Below, piece after piece: positions 26,175 to 34,437 of a stretch of 64,000 nt of DNA. The notes below the pieces were generated by a model, which was not told the DNA's origin, ran no database searches, and was given only the letters and a program-made list of their open reading frames with translations. The stretch is taken from contig CANMLU010000018.1 of the NCBI GenBank assembly GCA_947498815.1, positions 1 to 64,000 on the forward strand, given 5' to 3'. This DNA is from an uncultured Aquimarina sp. (GTDB lineage: Bacteria > Bacteroidota > Bacteroidia > Flavobacteriales > Flavobacteriaceae). The position numbers were made by a program, and so were the translations under genes. Numbering within the stretch: the stretch's first letter is position 1; each line of letters begins with the position of its first letter.

Positions 26175-27044
26175 ATGGCGTTTAAAAAAATGATTCTTTC
26201 TGCGGCTTTGACTGGTGCAGCCACCAATCGAGCACATTGCCCGGATATCCCATATACACCAAAGGAACTTGGTCTAGAAGCAAAAAGAGCAGTAGATGCG
26301 GGGGCTTCAATTGTTCATATCCATGCTAGAGAAGATAATGGAATGCCTAGCTGGAGGACCGAAGTATTTGAACAAATTACAGCCGAGGTACGTAAATATT
26401 GTCCAGATGTAATTATCAATTACTCGACTGGAGCTATTGGTCTTTCTATCGAAGATAGATTGAAGCATTTGCCTGCAACCAAACCCGATATGGCGGCATT
26501 TAACATGGGAAGTATGAACTATGCTATTTTCTCCAAAAGCACCAAGCAATTTATATGGAATGGTGTTTTTGAAAATTCATTTGATGACATGATCAAAGTG
26601 GTTAAAACAATGAACGAAAATAATATCTGCCCAGAAATGGAATGCTTTGATACTGGCCATATCAGAAATGCAGAGCCTTTAAAAGCTATGGGATTGTTGC
26701 CAGATAATGCATGTTATAGTTTGGTAATGGGAGTAATGGGAGGTATACCAGCTACTCCAGAAAATCTGATTCATCAGATTAATCAAGTACCCGAAGGTGC
26801 TTTTTGGCAGTCGATAGTAATTAGCCGAAAACAATGGCAACTTTCTGCCATCGCCGCTGCTATGGGAGGTAATTTTAGGGTCGGATTAGAAGATAATTTT
26901 TATCTGCCCAATGGCGACATGGCCAAATCCAATGGAGAATTAGTCGATGCAGGAGCATCACTTGCTCGAATGATAGGAAGAGAAATTGCAACGATTCAAG
27001 AGGCTAGAGACATGCTCAATATCCCAATAAAAACAAACGCATAA
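26175..27044 (+). CDS. Beta-keto acid cleavage enzyme (BKACE, DUF849)
   Basis: This 289-residue TIM-barrel protein belongs to the family founded by 3-keto-5-aminohexanoate cleavage enzyme (Kce). Visible family features are LTGAATN, CPDIPYTPKE, zinc ligands His48 and His50 in VHIHARE, MECFDTGHI, and the catalytic/zinc segment RVGLEDN with Arg235 and Glu239. Known members condense a beta-keto acid with acetyl-CoA, releasing acetoacetate and a shortened acyl-CoA. It occupies the place where a Liu/Atu operon would have an HMG-CoA-lyase-type enzyme. The SDR gene begins 2 bp downstream. Confidence 0.9.
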   Translation: MAFKKMILSAALTGAATNRAHCPDIPYTPKELGLEAKRAVDAGASIVHIHAREDNGMPSWRTEVFEQITAEVRKYCPDVIINYSTGAIGLSIEDRLKHLPATKPDMAAFNMGSMNYAIFSKSTKQFIWNGVFENSFDDMIKVVKTMNENNICPEMECFDTGHIRNAEPLKAMGLLPDNACYSLVMGVMGGIPATPENLIHQINQVPEGAFWQSIVISRKQWQLSAIAAAMGGNFRVGLEDNFYLPNGDMAKSNGELVDAGASLARMIGREIATIQEARDMLNIPIKTNA

Positions 27045-27046
27045 TT

Positions 27047-27850
27047 ATGTTTAAAGCAGATACATTTAAAGATAAAGTAGTACTAGTTACAGGTGGTCGA
27101 TCTGGTATTGGATATCAAACCGCCAAAGATTTTTTGCTATTGGGTGCCAAGGTGATTATTTGTTCTCGTAAAGAAGATAAGTTAAAGATTGCCGCAGACG
27201 AATTAAGCAAATATGGAGAACTCTCGTATCAAGCTTGTGATATTCGAAAGGTTGAGGAAGTTCAGTCTCTCGCAAAGATGATTCAAGAAAAATATAAGCA
27301 ATTGGATATTCTTGTTAATAATGCTGGAGGACAGTTTCCCGCTTTGGCAGAATACATCAGTGATAAAGGATGGAACGCTGTTATTAATAATAACTTGAAC
27401 GGTACTTTCTTAATGATACGTGAGATGGCAAATGCATTTTTTATCCCTCAAAAACATGGGGTGATTATCAATATTATTGCCGATGTTTTTCGTGGTTTTC
27501 CAGGAATGGCTCATACAGGGGCGGCAAGGGCCGGAGTAGAAAACTTGACAAAAACGCTGGCTCAAGAATGGAGTGACTTTAATATAAGAATCAATTGTGT
27601 GGCTCCGGGAATTATTGAGTCCAGTGGATTAGATCAATATCCTCAACAAATACAAGATATGTTCGAGGAAGCACAAAAAGCTATTCCATTAAAACGTTTT
27701 GGGAAAGTTGAAGATGTTTCAAATGCAGTAACCTTCTTATCAAGTCCTATGGCAGATTATATAACAGGAGTTTCGCTCTATGTTGATGGGGCGCAGCATT
27801 TAAATTTTGATAAGATGGGATTAGCCAAAGTACTTAAATCATTTTTATAA
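27047..27850 (+). CDS. SDR family oxidoreductase, PECR/AtuG-like
   Basis: The 267-residue Rossmann protein has a nucleotide-binding motif TGGRSGIGYQTA and NNAGG. The usual YxxxK catalytic pair is absent: the region reads GMAHTGAARAGVENLTKTLA, where Thr and Arg occupy the Tyr and Lys positions. The same HxGAARAGVxNLTK signature is typical of peroxisomal trans-2-enoyl-CoA reductase (PECR) and of Atu citronellol-pathway SDRs. A role as a 2-enoyl- or dienoyl-CoA reductase or alcohol dehydrogenase is therefore likelier than 3-hydroxyacyl-CoA oxidation. Spacing to neighbours is 2 and 7 bp. Confidence 0.88.
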   Translation: MFKADTFKDKVVLVTGGRSGIGYQTAKDFLLLGAKVIICSRKEDKLKIAADELSKYGELSYQACDIRKVEEVQSLAKMIQEKYKQLDILVNNAGGQFPALAEYISDKGWNAVINNNLNGTFLMIREMANAFFIPQKHGVIINIIADVFRGFPGMAHTGAARAGVENLTKTLAQEWSDFNIRINCVAPGIIESSGLDQYPQQIQDMFEEAQKAIPLKRFGKVEDVSNAVTFLSSPMADYITGVSLYVDGAQHLNFDKMGLAKVLKSFL

Positions 27851-27857
27851 GAGCCCT

Positions 27858-29636
27858 ATGGAATCAAAAGTTGAAATAATGAAAGGTGGTGAGTTTTTGA
27901 TCAAAACAAGTGCTCCCGATACTATTTTCACTCCAGAAGATTATACCGAGGAGCAACATATGCTTCGCGAAGCGATACGTGATTTCATAAATAAGGAAAT
28001 CGAACCTCTTAAAGAAGTGTTTGATAGTAAAGAAGGTATTACTGTGACCCCCAAAATATTGGAAAAACTCGGAGAATTGGGTTTTTTGGCAATCTCTGCC
28101 CCCGAAAGTATAGGAGGTATGGGATGCAATATTAAAACCGATCTCGCAGCTTCAGAGATTATGTCAGACAGTTTTTCTTTCTCACAAACCTTGGGAGTGC
28201 AAAGAGGATTGGGCGTAAACACGATATTATTTTATGGTACAGAGGCCCAAAAAGAAAAATATCTAGATGATATCCTTACCGGAAAGTTGAAGTGTTCTTA
28301 CTGTTTGACAGAACCTGGGGCAGGATCCGATGCGAATTCCGGGAAGACCAAAGCTGTCTTAAGTGAAGATGGGAAACATTATATTTTGAACGGACAGAAA
28401 ATGTGGATTACCAATGCCGGCTTTGCTGATATATTTTCTGTGTTTTGTAAAATTGAAGGCGATGAAAACTTATCCTGTCTTATCGTCGAAAAAGAATGGG
28501 GTGTAAAACTTGGTGTCGAAGAAAATAAGTTGGGCATTCATGGATCTTCAACGCGACAAGTGTTTTTTGAAAATGTAAAGGTGCCTGTTGAAAATCTTTT
28601 GGGTGAAAGAGATAAGGGTTTCAAGATTGCTATGAATGCACTTAATATGGGTCGATTGATGATTGGTATAGCAGGGTCTGCAATCGGAAAAAGAGCTTTC
28701 AGATTAGGAGTCCAATATGCAAATCAGAGAATTCAGTTTAAAAAACAGATTTCTTCTTTTGGAGCGATACAAGAAAAGATAGCCAAGATGGCCATTAATA
28801 TCTATGCCATCGAATCAGGATGGAATCGATTGGCAGGTGATATGGATAAGCTATATGATGAATTTCTGGCAGAAGGTTTAGATCCGCTTAAAGCCAAGCA
28901 ACAGGTGGCTCAAGAATTTGCAGCAGAATGTTCGATGATAAAGGTTTTTGGATCAGAGGCAGAACAGTTTATTGTGGATGAAGCTTTACAAATGCATGGA
29001 GGAATGGGATTCTCTGGAGAAAGTGAAATTTCTATTCATTACCGAAATATTAGGGGAAACAGAATTTACGAGGGAACCAATGAGATCAATCGATTGGTGA
29101 TACCCGGAACCATCATGAAATATGTCCTTAAAGGAAAATTACCTTTATTGGAATTTGCCATGAAGGCCTTTCAGGATTTACAATCAGGAAACCTTAAACC
29201 TGTAGATAGCAGGAAACCATTTGCCGAATTTTCCCTTGACTTTTTGGATAACTGCAAGAAAGCGACGCTGCTTGTCAGTGGTCAGGCTATGCAAAAATTT
29301 CAACAAAATATTCAAGAAGAACAAGAGGTGTTATCTCGTTTAGCAGATAGTATTACGCAAGTATATATGCTGGAAGGAGTACTATTGAGAACACTAAAAT
29401 GTAAAACGCAGCACCAAATAATCAGAGAAGCTATGTGTTCTACATTTATGTATACTACAGCAGAGCTCATTAAAACTGCCGCCAAGGAGGTTATTTCTGC
29501 TGTTGCAGAAGGTGATATGGCTTTAATGAGTATCAAAGCGATCGATAGGCTGGTGCAGTTGCCTGTTCGCGATATCATTATGGATAGAAGGACTATTGCG
29601 GCTCATTTCATCCAGGAAAATCAGTATAAAATTTAA
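27858..29636 (+). CDS. Acyl-CoA dehydrogenase, VLCAD-like with C-terminal extension
   Basis: The 592-residue FAD flavoprotein has the dehydrogenase core at about 35-430: CLTEPGAGSDANSG, WITNAGFAD, EALQMHGGMGFSGE, and the catalytic-glutamate region YEGTNEINRLV. A further 160-residue helical extension resembles the membrane-associating tail region of very-long-chain dehydrogenases. It introduces a 2,3 double bond into an acyl-CoA. Paired with a second dehydrogenase in the operon, 12 bp downstream, suggesting two oxidation steps or a heteromer. Confidence 0.9.
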   Translation: MESKVEIMKGGEFLIKTSAPDTIFTPEDYTEEQHMLREAIRDFINKEIEPLKEVFDSKEGITVTPKILEKLGELGFLAISAPESIGGMGCNIKTDLAASEIMSDSFSFSQTLGVQRGLGVNTILFYGTEAQKEKYLDDILTGKLKCSYCLTEPGAGSDANSGKTKAVLSEDGKHYILNGQKMWITNAGFADIFSVFCKIEGDENLSCLIVEKEWGVKLGVEENKLGIHGSSTRQVFFENVKVPVENLLGERDKGFKIAMNALNMGRLMIGIAGSAIGKRAFRLGVQYANQRIQFKKQISSFGAIQEKIAKMAINIYAIESGWNRLAGDMDKLYDEFLAEGLDPLKAKQQVAQEFAAECSMIKVFGSEAEQFIVDEALQMHGGMGFSGESEISIHYRNIRGNRIYEGTNEINRLVIPGTIMKYVLKGKLPLLEFAMKAFQDLQSGNLKPVDSRKPFAEFSLDFLDNCKKATLLVSGQAMQKFQQNIQEEQEVLSRLADSITQVYMLEGVLLRTLKCKTQHQIIREAMCSTFMYTTAELIKTAAKEVISAVAEGDMALMSIKAIDRLVQLPVRDIIMDRRTIAAHFIQENQYKI

Positions 29637-29648
29637 AAGAATACTATA

Positions 29649-31157
29649 ATGAACAGCTATTATTTTGATGAAGGGCACGAGCTATTTAGAGAAAGTCTTA
29701 GTGCTTTTTTGCAAAAAGAAGTGACGCCTTATATTGACCAGTGGGAAGAAGATCAAAGGATTCCTAGAGATGTTTGGAAAAAAATGGGGAAGATGGGTTT
29801 TTTAGGACTGTCATATCCCGAAGAATTTGGTGGTTCTAATCTTGATTTCTTCTATGATGTTATTTTCTGCGAAGAGATTGCCAAAGTCTTTTCAGGAGGG
29901 TTTGCAATTACTCAGGCCGTGGTTCAATATATGTCGGGGCCTTATATTTTAAAACATGGATCGCAACGGCTTAAAGAAAAGTATCTTCCTCATATCATTT
30001 CGGGAGAGGCGATTAGCTGTATTGGGATTTCAGAACCTACCGCAGGATCCGATGTGGCTAATATAAAAACGACAGCAGTATTAAAAGATGATCATTACAT
30101 TGTTAATGGCTCTAAAACCTTTATCACTAATGCGATATATGGTGATTTTGTAGTATGTGTTGTGAAAACGGACCCAAAGGCAGGCCCCGATGGGGTGAGT
30201 TTGATAATAGTAGATCTTGATAAAGAAGGAGTATCCAGAACAAAACTGAAGAAACTCGGATGGCATTCATCAGACACGGCAGAGCTAGCTTTTGATAATG
30301 TAAAAGTTCCAAAAGAAAATCTTATCGGTGACGAAGGAAAAGGATTTTACTACTTAATGGGAGGACTGCAGGTAGAAAGATTAGTTGGCGCAATAATGGG
30401 CTATGCTGCATGTGAATCTGCAATGGGTTATACATTGCAATACATGTCCGAGCGATCGGCTTTTGGAAGACCTATCAACAAGTTCCAGGTATTAAGACAT
30501 CGTATGGCCCAATTATCTTCAGAAATAGAATCCTGCAAGCAATTTGTACTATATTGTTCGCGATTGAATGCAGATGGTAAGTATGCAGTAAAAGAATGTT
30601 CTATGGCCAAACTACTGGCAACAGAATTATCCGATAAAACAATGACGCAATGTTTGCAATCTTTTGGAGGGTACGGCTATATAGAAGATTTCAAAATTGC
30701 CAGGATGTTTAGAGATAGTCGAATAGGCACAATAGGAGGAGGAACCTCTGAAATTATGAGAGAAATAATCGCCAAAATGGTTATTGATGATGTGTCATAC
30801 CAACAGGCGGGTAACAAGAATTCAAATAATAATACAAATAACAAAAACAATAAGAGTATGAGTAATTTAGAAAACCTACTACAAGCAATTCAAGCAAAAG
30901 CAGAAAAGGCAGATAGTTTAAACAACACCTTAAAGTTTAATTTTGGAGAAGAACAACTTTATATTGATGGTACCGGAGATAAAAATAAGGTTACTATCGA
31001 AGATAAAGATGCGGATTGCCAGGTAGATGTGGGGTTTGATGATTTTGTGGCTTTAACCAAAGGAGAACTAAATCCGATTTCTGCAGTAATGGGCGGAAAA
31101 ATTAAAATAAAAGGGGATATGTCGGTTGCTATGAAACTACAATCTTTATTTTCTTAA
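29649..31157 (+). CDS. Acyl-CoA dehydrogenase fused to an SCP2 lipid-binding domain
   Basis: The protein has 502 residues. Residues 1-385 are a standard acyl-CoA dehydrogenase (GISEPTAGSDVANIK, FITNAIYGDF, QCLQSFGGYGYIED, GGTSEIMREII). An Asn/Lys-rich linker of about 18 residues (NKNSNNNTNNKNNKS) joins it to an SCP2 sterol-carrier domain at 404-502, with FNFGEEQLYIDG, DCQVDVGFDDFVALTKGEL and AVMGGKIKIKGDMS. An internal ATG at 30858 starts exactly at the SCP2 domain, so either a recent fusion of two genes or internal initiation is possible. The domain points to a hydrophobic, long or isoprenoid substrate. Confidence 0.9.
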   Translation: MNSYYFDEGHELFRESLSAFLQKEVTPYIDQWEEDQRIPRDVWKKMGKMGFLGLSYPEEFGGSNLDFFYDVIFCEEIAKVFSGGFAITQAVVQYMSGPYILKHGSQRLKEKYLPHIISGEAISCIGISEPTAGSDVANIKTTAVLKDDHYIVNGSKTFITNAIYGDFVVCVVKTDPKAGPDGVSLIIVDLDKEGVSRTKLKKLGWHSSDTAELAFDNVKVPKENLIGDEGKGFYYLMGGLQVERLVGAIMGYAACESAMGYTLQYMSERSAFGRPINKFQVLRHRMAQLSSEIESCKQFVLYCSRLNADGKYAVKECSMAKLLATELSDKTMTQCLQSFGGYGYIEDFKIARMFRDSRIGTIGGGTSEIMREIIAKMVIDDVSYQQAGNKNSNNNTNNKNNKSMSNLENLLQAIQAKAEKADSLNNTLKFNFGEEQLYIDGTGDKNKVTIEDKDADCQVDVGFDDFVALTKGELNPISAVMGGKIKIKGDMSVAMKLQSLFS

Positions 31158-31188
31158 AGACGATTTTTAATAGCTTAAAAAATCAATC

Positions 31189-32610
31189 ATGGTCGCTGAA
31201 TTTAATGAAACAGAAATTTCTGAAATAGAGCGTATTTATGCTAGTCAGAAATCTCATTATGCATTAGTTGGAAAAACTAAAGCCTCGGAACGTATTGCGA
31301 AGTTGAAGAAATTTCAAGTAGCGATTTTAAAATTTCGTTCAGAGTTAGAAGAGGCTATGTGGAAAGATTATCGAAAACCAGCTGCCGAAGTTGCGCTTAC
31401 AGAAATTTATCCTGTGATCCAGGAAATCAGATTTGCTTTGAAACACCTTGGGGGATGGATGAAGCCCAAACGGGTTGCAAGACCAATAACAATGATAGGA
31501 TCATCCTCTCGAGTTCATTATGAACCCAAGGGGATGTGCCTTATTATTGCTCCGTGGAACTATCCCATGCAGCTTCTTTTTGCTCCATTGGTTTCTGCAA
31601 TAGCAGCAGGGAATACCGTGATTCTTAAACCTTCAGAATTTAATTCTAATACCGTACAAGTGCTTAAACGTATCGTAGACGAAGCATTTGATGAAAGAGA
31701 GATAGCCGTTGTAGAAGGAGGTGTTGAGGTGTCTACCAAATTGTTGGATATGAAGTTTAGTCATATCTTTTTTACCGGGGCCCCCGAAATTGGTAAAATA
31801 GTTATGGCGGCTGCCTCTAAGCACCTCACTAGTGTAACTCTGGAATTGGGAGGAAAATCACCAACAATAATTGATGAAACTGCAGATATTAAAGCGATGG
31901 TTCCCAGAATTACCTGGGCCAAATTTGTGAATGCAGGACAAATATGTATTGCTCCTGATTATGTGATCGTTCATGAAAGTAAAAAAGAAGATTTTGTGCA
32001 AGGCATGGCGCAACAAATCAATAAGCACTATGGTAAAGATGCTATTGATTCTCCCGACTATCTTAGAATCATAAACTCAAGGCATTTTTTAAGGTTAAAG
32101 GGTTATTTGGAAGCTACTGTGCAACAAGGAGGAAAAGTGGTTTTCGGCGGAGCAATGAATGAAGCTGAAAATTATATTGAACCTACATTGATAACCGATG
32201 TCAAACAGAGTTCTGATTTGATGCAGCATGAAGTTTTTGGACCGATACTTCCCATTATTACCTACAAGGATAAACAGGAAGTTATTGAGTTAATTAAATC
32301 AAAAGAAAAGCCATTGGCTGTTTATATTTATAGCCGTAGTAAGAAGAATATAAAATACTTTATTGAGAACACAAGCGCAGGAGGCACTTGCATTAATATG
32401 TCTGCTGTTCATGTTGGAAACCCTAATTTACCTTTTGGAGGAATAAACAATAGCGGTATCGGAAAATCCAGAGGGCATTATGGTTTTTTGGAGTTTACCA
32501 ACGAGCGGGGTGTTTTACATCAAAAACTACCTAGTGCCGTTGAGTTTATGGCGCCACCATATACCAGATTTAAGCAGAAGTTAATTGATTGGACAATTAA
32601 GTATTTATAA
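31189..32610 (+). CDS. Aldehyde dehydrogenase, class-3 fatty aldehyde type
   Basis: The 473-residue ALDH has IIAPWNYPMQLLFAPLVSA, the NAD-loop FTGAPEIGK, general-base region LELGGKSPTI, nucleophile Cys253 in NAGQICIAPDY, and EVFGPILP. The C-terminus (PPYTRFKQKLIDWTIKYL) is amphipathic or hydrophobic, as in ALDH3/fatty aldehyde dehydrogenases that associate with membranes. It oxidises an aldehyde to the acid that the operon's ligase would activate. It is the last gene of the operon, 31 bp after the preceding one, and converges on the YciI lipoprotein gene 12 bp away. Confidence 0.9.
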   Translation: MVAEFNETEISEIERIYASQKSHYALVGKTKASERIAKLKKFQVAILKFRSELEEAMWKDYRKPAAEVALTEIYPVIQEIRFALKHLGGWMKPKRVARPITMIGSSSRVHYEPKGMCLIIAPWNYPMQLLFAPLVSAIAAGNTVILKPSEFNSNTVQVLKRIVDEAFDEREIAVVEGGVEVSTKLLDMKFSHIFFTGAPEIGKIVMAAASKHLTSVTLELGGKSPTIIDETADIKAMVPRITWAKFVNAGQICIAPDYVIVHESKKEDFVQGMAQQINKHYGKDAIDSPDYLRIINSRHFLRLKGYLEATVQQGGKVVFGGAMNEAENYIEPTLITDVKQSSDLMQHEVFGPILPIITYKDKQEVIELIKSKEKPLAVYIYSRSKKNIKYFIENTSAGGTCINMSAVHVGNPNLPFGGINNSGIGKSRGHYGFLEFTNERGVLHQKLPSAVEFMAPPYTRFKQKLIDWTIKYL

Positions 32611-32622
32611 GACACAGGTTAC

Positions 32623-33153
32623 TTATCTTAAAGAAAACCCTTTAGCAGCCCACCAAGGGTGGATTTCAATTACCAGGCGTCCAGACTTTACCATGGGATC
32701 AGAATTTGCTAGGCTATCGGCCATTTCTTGAGTGGGAGTGTTGTAAATAGTAATGCCGCGAATATCTCCATCATCTCCAAATGGTCCGGATATGTCTGCA
32801 TATCCTTCTTTGTACATTCGGCCAAGGTGTGCACGATGTAGTTTTTGTAAATTAGCTGCTTCTTCTTCACTTTGTGAACGATTGGCTCCTTTTTTTAAGA
32901 AAGCGATAAAATATTGTTGCATAATCACAGTATCGCCACTTTCTTTGTCAACATATTCGAAGATTTGAAAACCTTCTTTTTGGAGTTTTTCTTTAATCAC
33001 CTTTGCAGAAGGTTCCTTATTTTCTTCTTCATTAGTAATCGTTTCTTTTTTTTCGACCTCGACCTGTTGTTGATTTTGTTGACAGGATATCAATAGTACG
33101 AATGAAGTGAAAATAAGAGCTTTAAGAATTGATGAAAGACGTGTGATAAACAT
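32623..33153 (-). CDS. YciI-domain lipoprotein
   Basis: The 176-residue protein has an SPII signal (VLLISCQQN, Cys24) and a charged Glu/Lys linker. Residues about 75-170 form a YCII-like dimeric alpha-beta domain (YFIAFLKKGANRSQSEEE, LHRAHLGRMYKEGYADISGP, DPMVKSGRLVIEIHPWW). YciI proteins have a conserved His-Asp dyad of unknown catalytic role; a periplasmic, lipid-anchored version is of unknown function. It converges on the aldehyde dehydrogenase gene. Confidence 0.82.
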   Translation of the reverse strand: MFITRLSSILKALIFTSFVLLISCQQNQQQVEVEKKETITNEEENKEPSAKVIKEKLQKEGFQIFEYVDKESGDTVIMQQYFIAFLKKGANRSQSEEEAANLQKLHRAHLGRMYKEGYADISGPFGDDGDIRGITIYNTPTQEMADSLANSDPMVKSGRLVIEIHPWWAAKGFSLR

Positions 33154-33168
33154 GGCCTTATGGTTTTA

Positions 33169-33176
33169 CAAAATTA
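33169..33176 (-). promoter_or_regulatory. Putative -7 box (TAATTTTG) for the YciI lipoprotein gene
   Basis: Exact TAnnTTTG match on the minus strand, 15 nt upstream of the ATG at 33153. It overlaps the foot of the hairpin at 33174-33211. Confidence 0.35.
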
Positions 33177-33211
33177 AACACCACCAAATATACTAATTTG
33201 ATGGTGTTTAA
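33174..33211 (-). terminator. Hairpin after the first barrel gene
   Basis: A 16-bp stem with one mismatch (TTAAACACCACCAAAT with ATTTGATGGTGTTTAA) surrounds a 6-nt loop. It lies 19 bp after the stop of the minus-strand barrel gene, with a short T-rich stretch beyond. Probable terminator insulating the YciI gene. Confidence 0.65.
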
Positions 33212-33230
33212 AGTAATAGTGCGTCTTGCT

Positions 33231-34130
33231 CTAATTTGTTTTGTATACTAATCCTAAAGAAAAAGAGGATGCTTTATCATAATTTCTTCCTTGCATGTTT
33301 ACGGCATATCCTGTCGAAATACCAATACTATTTTTGTAAACGGGAACGTATAAATCTAGATTAAGGTTGGCATAATCCACTTCGGTTTCCGGTAAAGCCG
33401 CGGCACCACCTGCGTCAATAAATTCTTGAGAACCTATATCAAATCCACTCAATGAATTTTGGACACCTATTTTTGCATGTGCATAAAACCATTTGTTGTA
33501 GTATCCCAGTTTGGCGCTATACATAAAAGCATCGGGCACCTCAAAATCCGAACTGTTTTTTAGACTATAGACCGCTTGTACTTCCAAAAACAGATTGGAT
33601 GCCGTCGTAAACTGTATAAATCCGCAACCATCAAATACGGTAGCACCACTACCTAGAGATAAAATCCCTGCTGCTTCGTAGCCACCAACGGGAACTGTAA
33701 TTCCTGTGGCGCCTCCCATAGCTATTCTGGATTTGTTGTCAAATTTTTTCTCAAGAACCCTGGCTTTCAAAAAAACGTTTAAATCTTGAACACCTTCAAC
33801 CTGGCTCACCCCTTGCACAGGGTCCAATGCACCAGTTTCGTTTTCAATACTAATATAAGGCATGGTGGCCGAGGTAGATAGCCAATTCAAAATTCCATAT
33901 TCTCCATATACACTGTAAATAGAAGACGAGATTTCACCCATATTTGCGGGATTACCTGGTGTAAGAACATCTCCCCGATAAAAGTTGTCATAGCTTTTCA
34001 TGGAGTAGGATGTCGCTACAGTTAGCTCATTTTGTTTCGGAAAAAAACCATTTATAATAGTTTGGGCAGTCATAGATGATATTGATACCATAAACAGTAT
34101 CACTACCAATTTTCTTGGGGTAGTTTGCAT
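33231..34130 (-). CDS. Outer-membrane beta-barrel protein (MetA/phenol-transporter-like), paralogue 1
   Basis: The 299-residue protein has a Sec signal peptide ending near MTAQT. The rest is alternating aromatic/hydrophobic strands typical of a barrel (LSTSATMPYISIE, ATGITVPVGGYEA, NSIGISTGYAVNMQ). It ends in the strand SFSLGLVYKTN. It resembles proteins annotated as MetA-pathway phenol degradation or transporter outer-membrane proteins, a poorly defined family, so transport is only a suggestion. The next gene upstream (34438-35343) is a clear paralogue in the same orientation. Confidence 0.75.
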   Translation of the reverse strand: MQTTPRKLVVILFMVSISSMTAQTIINGFFPKQNELTVATSYSMKSYDNFYRGDVLTPGNPANMGEISSSIYSVYGEYGILNWLSTSATMPYISIENETGALDPVQGVSQVEGVQDLNVFLKARVLEKKFDNKSRIAMGGATGITVPVGGYEAAGILSLGSGATVFDGCGFIQFTTASNLFLEVQAVYSLKNSSDFEVPDAFMYSAKLGYYNKWFYAHAKIGVQNSLSGFDIGSQEFIDAGGAAALPETEVDYANLNLDLYVPVYKNSIGISTGYAVNMQGRNYDKASSFSLGLVYKTN

Positions 34131-34337
34131 AGATATAATTTTAAGTTGGAAATATGAAATTATGAATTTATTATCATTTTAACTAAAATTAACGTTAATT
34201 TACTGTTAAAACTCATAAATTGATTAAAAATATGCAGAATATTACGGGATAACTGTCGCTTTATTCGGGCCTACGAGTATTCTTAATTTGTGTAAGTTTA
34301 ATAATGGAGATGGAATTACTTTGATTAAAAATTAATT

Positions 34338-34411
34338 ATGCTGTCATATCAAGTAGAGTTGAAATGTAATAATGATAATTATCTTTTCAACTCTACTTGA
34401 TATGACAGCAT
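34338..34411. repeat. Perfect 27-bp inverted repeat, GAGC-family element, terminator-like
   Basis: Arms 34338-34364 and 34385-34411 are exact reverse complements (ATGCTGTCATATCAAGTAGA...) around a 20-nt loop. The inner 26 nt align without gaps to the arm at 61153-61178, with six differences, all transitions. It lies 26 bp beyond the stop of the minus-strand barrel gene and is followed by T-rich DNA in that direction. The remaining 34131-34437 interval holds nothing else I can assign. Confidence 0.85.
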
Positions 34412-34437
34412 GTTCTAATATAAGTGGCAAATAGTTT

